From an uncultured Trueperaceae bacterium (GTDB lineage Bacteria; Deinococcota; Deinococci; Deinococcales; Trueperaceae): a stretch of DNA of 9,769 bases. Below, piece by piece: positions 7,321-9,769 of this stretch. The notes beneath the pieces are model-generated. The model was not told the origin of the DNA, ran no database searches, and saw nothing but the letters and a program-made list of their open reading frames with translations. Both the position numbers and the translations under genes were made by a program. Where the stretch lies: NCBI GenBank assembly GCA_937911855.1, contig CALDPK010000021.1, positions 1-9,769 on the forward strand, in the 5' to 3' direction. Every line of letters begins with the position of its first letter. Positions within the stretch are counted from its first letter, which is position 1.

Positions 7321-8628
7321 ATGCAACGTTACCTGCTCATTCTCACCGCCCTGCTCGCCGCGACCGGCGCACACGCTCAGGACAGTCGCGGCCTTGACCA
7401 GACGTTCGAGGCGATCGAGCCGAAGGTCATCGCGTGGCGCCGCGACATTCACCAGCACCCGGAACTGTCGAACCGCGAATTCCGTACCTCCGCGAAAGTC
7501 GCGGAGCACCTGCGGGCGCTCGACCTCGACAAGGTGGAAACCGAAATCGCCCACACCGGGGTCGTCGGTACCCTGGTGGGCGGCAAGCCCGGGCCGGTGA
7601 TCGCGCTGCGCGCCGACATGGATGCGCTGCCGGTGACCGAGGAGACCGGCCTGCCGTTCGCCTCGACCGCCACGGACACCTACCGCGGCCAGACCACGGG
7701 CGTCATGCATGCCTGCGGCCACGACGCCCACACCGCGATCCTGATGGGCGTGGCCGAGGCGCTGGTGGGCATGCGCGAGCAGCTGGCGGGGGAGGTGCTG
7801 TTCGTGTTCCAGCCGGCCGAGGAAGGCGCGCCCGAGGGCGAGGAAGGCGGCGCCGGGCTGATGCTCGAGGAAGGCGTGTTCGCCGACTTCAAGCCCGGGG
7901 CGGTGTTCGGCCTGCATGTCTTCAGCACGCTCAACGCCAACCAGATCGGCGTGCGCGCCGGTCCGACGATGGCGGCGTCGGACCGCTTCGGCATGAAGGT
8001 CATCGGGCGCCAGACCCATGGCTCGCGGCCGTGGGGCGGGGTCGACCCGATCATCGCCGCGGCGCAGATCGTCAACCAGTCGCAGGCGATCGTCAGCCGG
8101 CAGATGGACATCAGCGCGCAGCCGGTGGTGCTGAGCTTCGGCGCGATCAACGGCGGCATCCGCTACAACATCATTCCCGACTCGGTGGAGCTGGTCGGCA
8201 CCATCCGCACCTTCGACGAGGACATGCGCGCGGATGTCTTCAGGCGCCTGACCTCGGTCGCCGAACACGTCGCCGCCGCCAATGGCGCAACGGTGGAGAC
8301 TCAGATCCCGGCGGACGAGGGCAATCCGGTCACCTTCAACAACGAGGCCCTGACCGCGCGCATGCGCCCGAGCCTGGACGCCGCCGCCGGCGCGGGCAAC
8401 GTGGTCGACATGCCGCTGGTGATGGGCGCGGAGGATTTCTCGCTGTACGCGCGCGAGGTGCCGGGGCTGTTCTTCTTCGTCGGCGCGACGCCCGTCGGCA
8501 CCGATCCGGCCACCGCGCCGAGCAACCATTCGCCGAAGTTCGATGTCGACGAGTCCGCGCTCGACCTCGGCCTGCGCGCGATGCTGCAGGCCAGCCTCGA
8601 CTACCTCGCGGGCGACACCGGCGGCTGA
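7321..8628 (+). CDS. exported M20 family metallopeptidase / amidohydrolase
   Basis: The 435-residue protein begins with a signal peptide (MQRYLLILTALLAATGAHA, likely cut before QDS), so it acts in the periplasm or outside. The rest is an M20D-type hydrolase of the hippurate / N-acyl-amino-acid amidohydrolase group, which splits N-acyl or amide bonds with a two-metal centre. Metal and catalytic motifs are LRADMDALPV, MHACGHDAHT (Cys about 132, His 134 and 137), QPAEEGAP (Glu about 167-168), GLHVF (His about 199) and, at the end, MGAEDFSLYAREVPG. HGSRPWGGVDPI marks the inserted dimerisation domain. The substrate cannot be told from sequence. The ATG has a good ribosome site. The gene contains no ATA triplet, unlike block A, and favours GCG/GCC and other GC-ending codons. 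It precedes queF by 67 nt. Confidence 0.93.
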   Translation: MQRYLLILTALLAATGAHAQDSRGLDQTFEAIEPKVIAWRRDIHQHPELSNREFRTSAKVAEHLRALDLDKVETEIAHTGVVGTLVGGKPGPVIALRADMDALPVTEETGLPFASTATDTYRGQTTGVMHACGHDAHTAILMGVAEALVGMREQLAGEVLFVFQPAEEGAPEGEEGGAGLMLEEGVFADFKPGAVFGLHVFSTLNANQIGVRAGPTMAASDRFGMKVIGRQTHGSRPWGGVDPIIAAAQIVNQSQAIVSRQMDISAQPVVLSFGAINGGIRYNIIPDSVELVGTIRTFDEDMRADVFRRLTSVAEHVAAANGATVETQIPADEGNPVTFNNEALTARMRPSLDAAAGAGNVVDMPLVMGAEDFSLYAREVPGLFFFVGATPVGTDPATAPSNHSPKFDVDESALDLGLRAMLQASLDYLAGDTGG

Positions 8629-8632
8629 CCGC

Positions 8633-8656
8633 GCACGGACGCACGGACGCACGGCG
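8633..8656. repeat. tandem 8-mer repeat, three copies
   Basis: GCACGGAC is repeated at 8633-8640 and 8641-8648, with a third, degenerate copy (GCACGGCG) at 8649-8656. It starts 5 nt after the M20 stop and ends just upstream of the queF promoter region. It looks like simple slippage sequence; no regulator site is implied. Confidence 0.7.
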
Positions 8657-8683
8657 TTTGGCGGGCGTGCGGCCAGCGCCGCC

Positions 8684-8689
8684 TAGAAT
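8684..8689 (+). promoter_or_regulatory. -10 box of queF, probably giving a leaderless transcript
   Basis: TAGAAT ends 6 nt before the queF ATG. Initiation about 7 nt downstream of such a box would fall on the ATG itself, so the mRNA would lack a leader, and indeed no ribosome site is visible. The -35 is unclear: TTGGCG at 8658-8663 would leave a 20-nt spacer, which is long. The call rests on the -10 match and its position. Confidence 0.45.
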
Positions 8690-8695
8690 GCGCGC

Positions 8696-9490
8696 ATGAC
8701 ATCCCCGCACGATTCCAGCCTCGGGCGCAGCGTCGCCTATCCCGCGCACTACGACCCGTCACTGCTGTTCGCCATTCCGCGTGCACCCGCGCGCGCCGCG
8801 CTTGGCCTGGCAGGCGACGCGGCCCTTCCCTTCACCGGCATCGACCGCTGGCACGCCTACGAGCTGGGTTGGCTGGACCGCCGCGGCAAGCCGGTGGTCG
8901 CCACCGCCACGCTGTCGGTGCCGGCGGATTCGCCCAACCTGGTCGAATCGAAGTCGCTCAAGCTCTATCTGAACTCGCTCAACAGCACCCGCTTCGACAG
9001 CGCGGACGCCCTCGTCGCCCAGGACACTCCCGGTGATCCGGAGAGGCTCGACGTCGTGATCTTTGTGGTGGATCGTCACCGCACCCTCGACAGGCCTCTG
9101 GTCATCGTGCTCAATCCGTCCTGGGCACGGTCGGATGCGGTCATCTCGGTGGAGGCCGATGCGCTTGATGCGTCGCTTCTGGAGCGAGGGATCCGGGCCG
9201 CCGAGCGGGCGATAAGCTCGGAGGCGTTCGGAGCGAGCGAAGATGTCTTGCTCTCGGTGTCTCGCCTTCAGGGCCCCACCGGCGAGGCCCGTCCGGCCGT
9301 CCCCTCGGTCGTCCGAGAGCGGGCACAGTGGGCGGCCGATCATTTCGTGCCGTTGATCGAGGAGCTTCCGCCGATCGATTTCGGACGCATGCGGCACAGA
9401 CGGCAAAGCAGGTCATCGTGCAGAAGGTGCGCGATGCAGAACGGCTGCGGCAGTTCCGCGAGTATAAGGATCGCGTCGGCGAGATCGTGA
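8696..9490 (+). CDS. queF: chimeric open frame: QueF N-terminus (about 8696-9022), then unrelated sequence
   Basis: The frame encodes 264 residues, but only about the first 109 are QueF, the NADPH-dependent reductase that turns preQ0 into preQ1 in queuosine synthesis. SLGRSVAYPAHYDPSLLFAIP, LPFTGIDRWHAYELGWLD and the type II hallmark ESKSLKLYLNSLN (residues 84-96) are clear and resemble Xanthomonadaceae QueF. Similarity stops after FDSADALVAQ. The part that should hold the catalytic Cys and the second half of the tunnelling fold (full length about 270-280) is missing. Residues from about 110 on belong to other sequence, described separately, and the final stretch after about 9390 is a frameshifted reading of nusA. 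The near-normal total length is accidental. A functional QueF cannot be made from this frame as it stands. Confidence 0.85.
   Translation: MTSPHDSSLGRSVAYPAHYDPSLLFAIPRAPARAALGLAGDAALPFTGIDRWHAYELGWLDRRGKPVVATATLSVPADSPNLVESKSLKLYLNSLNSTRFDSADALVAQDTPGDPERLDVVIFVVDRHRTLDRPLVIVLNPSWARSDAVISVEADALDASLLERGIRAAERAISSEAFGASEDVLLSVSRLQGPTGEARPAVPSVVRERAQWAADHFVPLIEELPPIDFGRMRHRRQSRSSCRRCAMQNGCGSSASIRIASARS
9023..9364 (+). other. unrecognised coding-like segment between queF and nusA pieces
   Basis: In the queF frame this stretch reads as about 110 residues with protein-like character: a hydrophobic strand LDVVIFVVDRH, then RPLVIVLNPSWAR, ADALDASLLERGIRAAERA, SEDVLLSVSRL and VRERAQWAADHFVPLIEE. The other two + frames hit stops soon after the joint. 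It does not match the C-terminal half of QueF as I know it, nor the N-terminal domain of NusA. It uses one ATA codon (in RAISSEAF), unlike the queF piece. I do not recognise the family, and whether it has its own start cannot be told. Confidence 0.4.
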
Positions 9491-9769
9491 ACGGTCTGGT
9501 CAAGCGGCACGAGTTCGGCAACGTCGTCGTCGACCTCGGGCGCGCCGAGGCGGTATTGCGCAAGGACGAAATGCTGCCGCGTGAGCATTATCGTCGCAAC
9601 GACCGCGTTCGAGCGGTGATCTTCGACGTTCGCGAGGAGGCGCGCGGTCCGCAGATCTTCCTGACGCGGGCGCGACCTGAGTTTCTTGCGAAACTCTTTG
9701 CGCAGGAAGTCCCGGAAATCTACGACGGGATCATCGAGATCAAGGCGGCGGCGCGTGACCCCGGCAGCC
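9365..9769 (+). pseudogene. nusA: NusA transcription factor, internal fragment with frameshift, runs off window
   Basis: NusA binds RNA polymerase and nascent RNA and controls pausing, termination and antitermination. The frame starting at 9391 gives 126 uninterrupted residues to the window end. It begins AAQTAKQVIVQKVRDAER (end of the N-terminal domain) and continues with the S1 domain GEIVNGLVKRHEFGNVVVDL, GPQIFLTRARPEFL, and FAQEVPEIYDGIIEIKAAARD at the start of KH1. The preceding residues LPPIDFGRM are also NusA but lie in the other frame (codons up to 9390). Adding one G after ATG at 9390 would rejoin them as GRMAAQTAK. The N-terminal ~100 residues are absent. The sequence type looks alphaproteobacterial. 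A sequencing or assembly error is as likely as a real mutation. Confidence 0.85.

Noticed and set aside
6709..8628. A 639-codon + strand frame that would extend the M20 protein upstream by about 200 residues
   Set aside because: The extension is antisense to the lipoprotein gene. The ATG at 7321 has a good ribosome site and begins a typical signal peptide.
6445..8652. A 735-codon open frame on the - strand running through the lipoprotein gene and across the M20 gene
   Set aside because: Only the last 240 codons have a signal peptide and protein-like composition. The upstream part is antisense to the well-supported M20 gene, is rich in Arg/His/Gly, and is a high-GC artefact.
7434..8699. A second long + frame overlapping the M20 gene
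   Set aside because: The composition is dominated by Arg, Gly and Pro, as in shifted frames of GC-rich genes. The M20 frame carries all the catalytic motifs.
8696..9490. A complete QueF of near-normal length
   Set aside because: Only about 109 residues match QueF; the rest is unrelated sequence and a shifted nusA frame.
1..9769. A novel defence, mobile or biosynthetic system
   Set aside because: No transposase, integrase, nuclease, toxin, CRISPR repeat, reverse transcriptase or phage gene was seen. The genes are ordinary metabolic and housekeeping ones, and the odd 3' end is better explained by chimerism.

Overview
The window is high-GC bacterial DNA with tightly packed genes and Proteobacteria-like gene types. 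It looks like a mosaic of up to four source genomes rather than one continuous locus. Everything here comes from reading the sequence; no database search was run.

Block A (1-7167) is coherent. On the + strand lies a branched-chain amino acid cluster: the 3' part of leuC, then leuD, leuB and ilvD, closely spaced or overlapping, followed by a ThuA-like gene 23 nt behind ilvD. On the - strand, convergent with it, lies a three-gene unit read as lipoprotein gene -> ispD -> ispE. It carries two enzymes of the MEP isoprenoid pathway behind an unrecognised lipoprotein. Junctions inside block A repeatedly use 4-nt stop/start overlaps (ATGA, CTGA, GTGA). The ispD start appears to be a CTG, because no ATG, GTG or TTG lies in frame ahead of the conserved P-loop-like motif. 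About 20 isoleucines in block A are encoded by ATA, spread over all its genes except ispE.

Block B (7321 to about 9022) holds an exported M20 peptidase/amidohydrolase and the first ~109 codons of a type II QueF that resembles Xanthomonadaceae proteins. The M20 gene and the queF fragment contain no ATA triplet at all. queF is preceded by a TAGAAT box so close to its ATG that a leaderless transcript is likely. The change of genome, if real, would fall in the 153-nt gap 7168-7320.

Blocks C and D (about 9023-9769) do not continue queF. The reading frame runs without a stop into about 110 codons that I do not recognise. It then enters an alphaproteobacterial-type NusA (from about 9365 to the window end) that is broken by a 1-nt frameshift at 9390/9391. 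The simplest reading of 9020-9400 is a chimeric contig or amplification chimera; a real rearrangement with decayed genes is the alternative.

I found no CRISPR array, RNA gene, transposase, phage gene or defence system, and no convincing new biological system. The points most worth checking are the chimeric junctions, the CTG start of ispD and the unrecognised lipoprotein coupled to ispDE.
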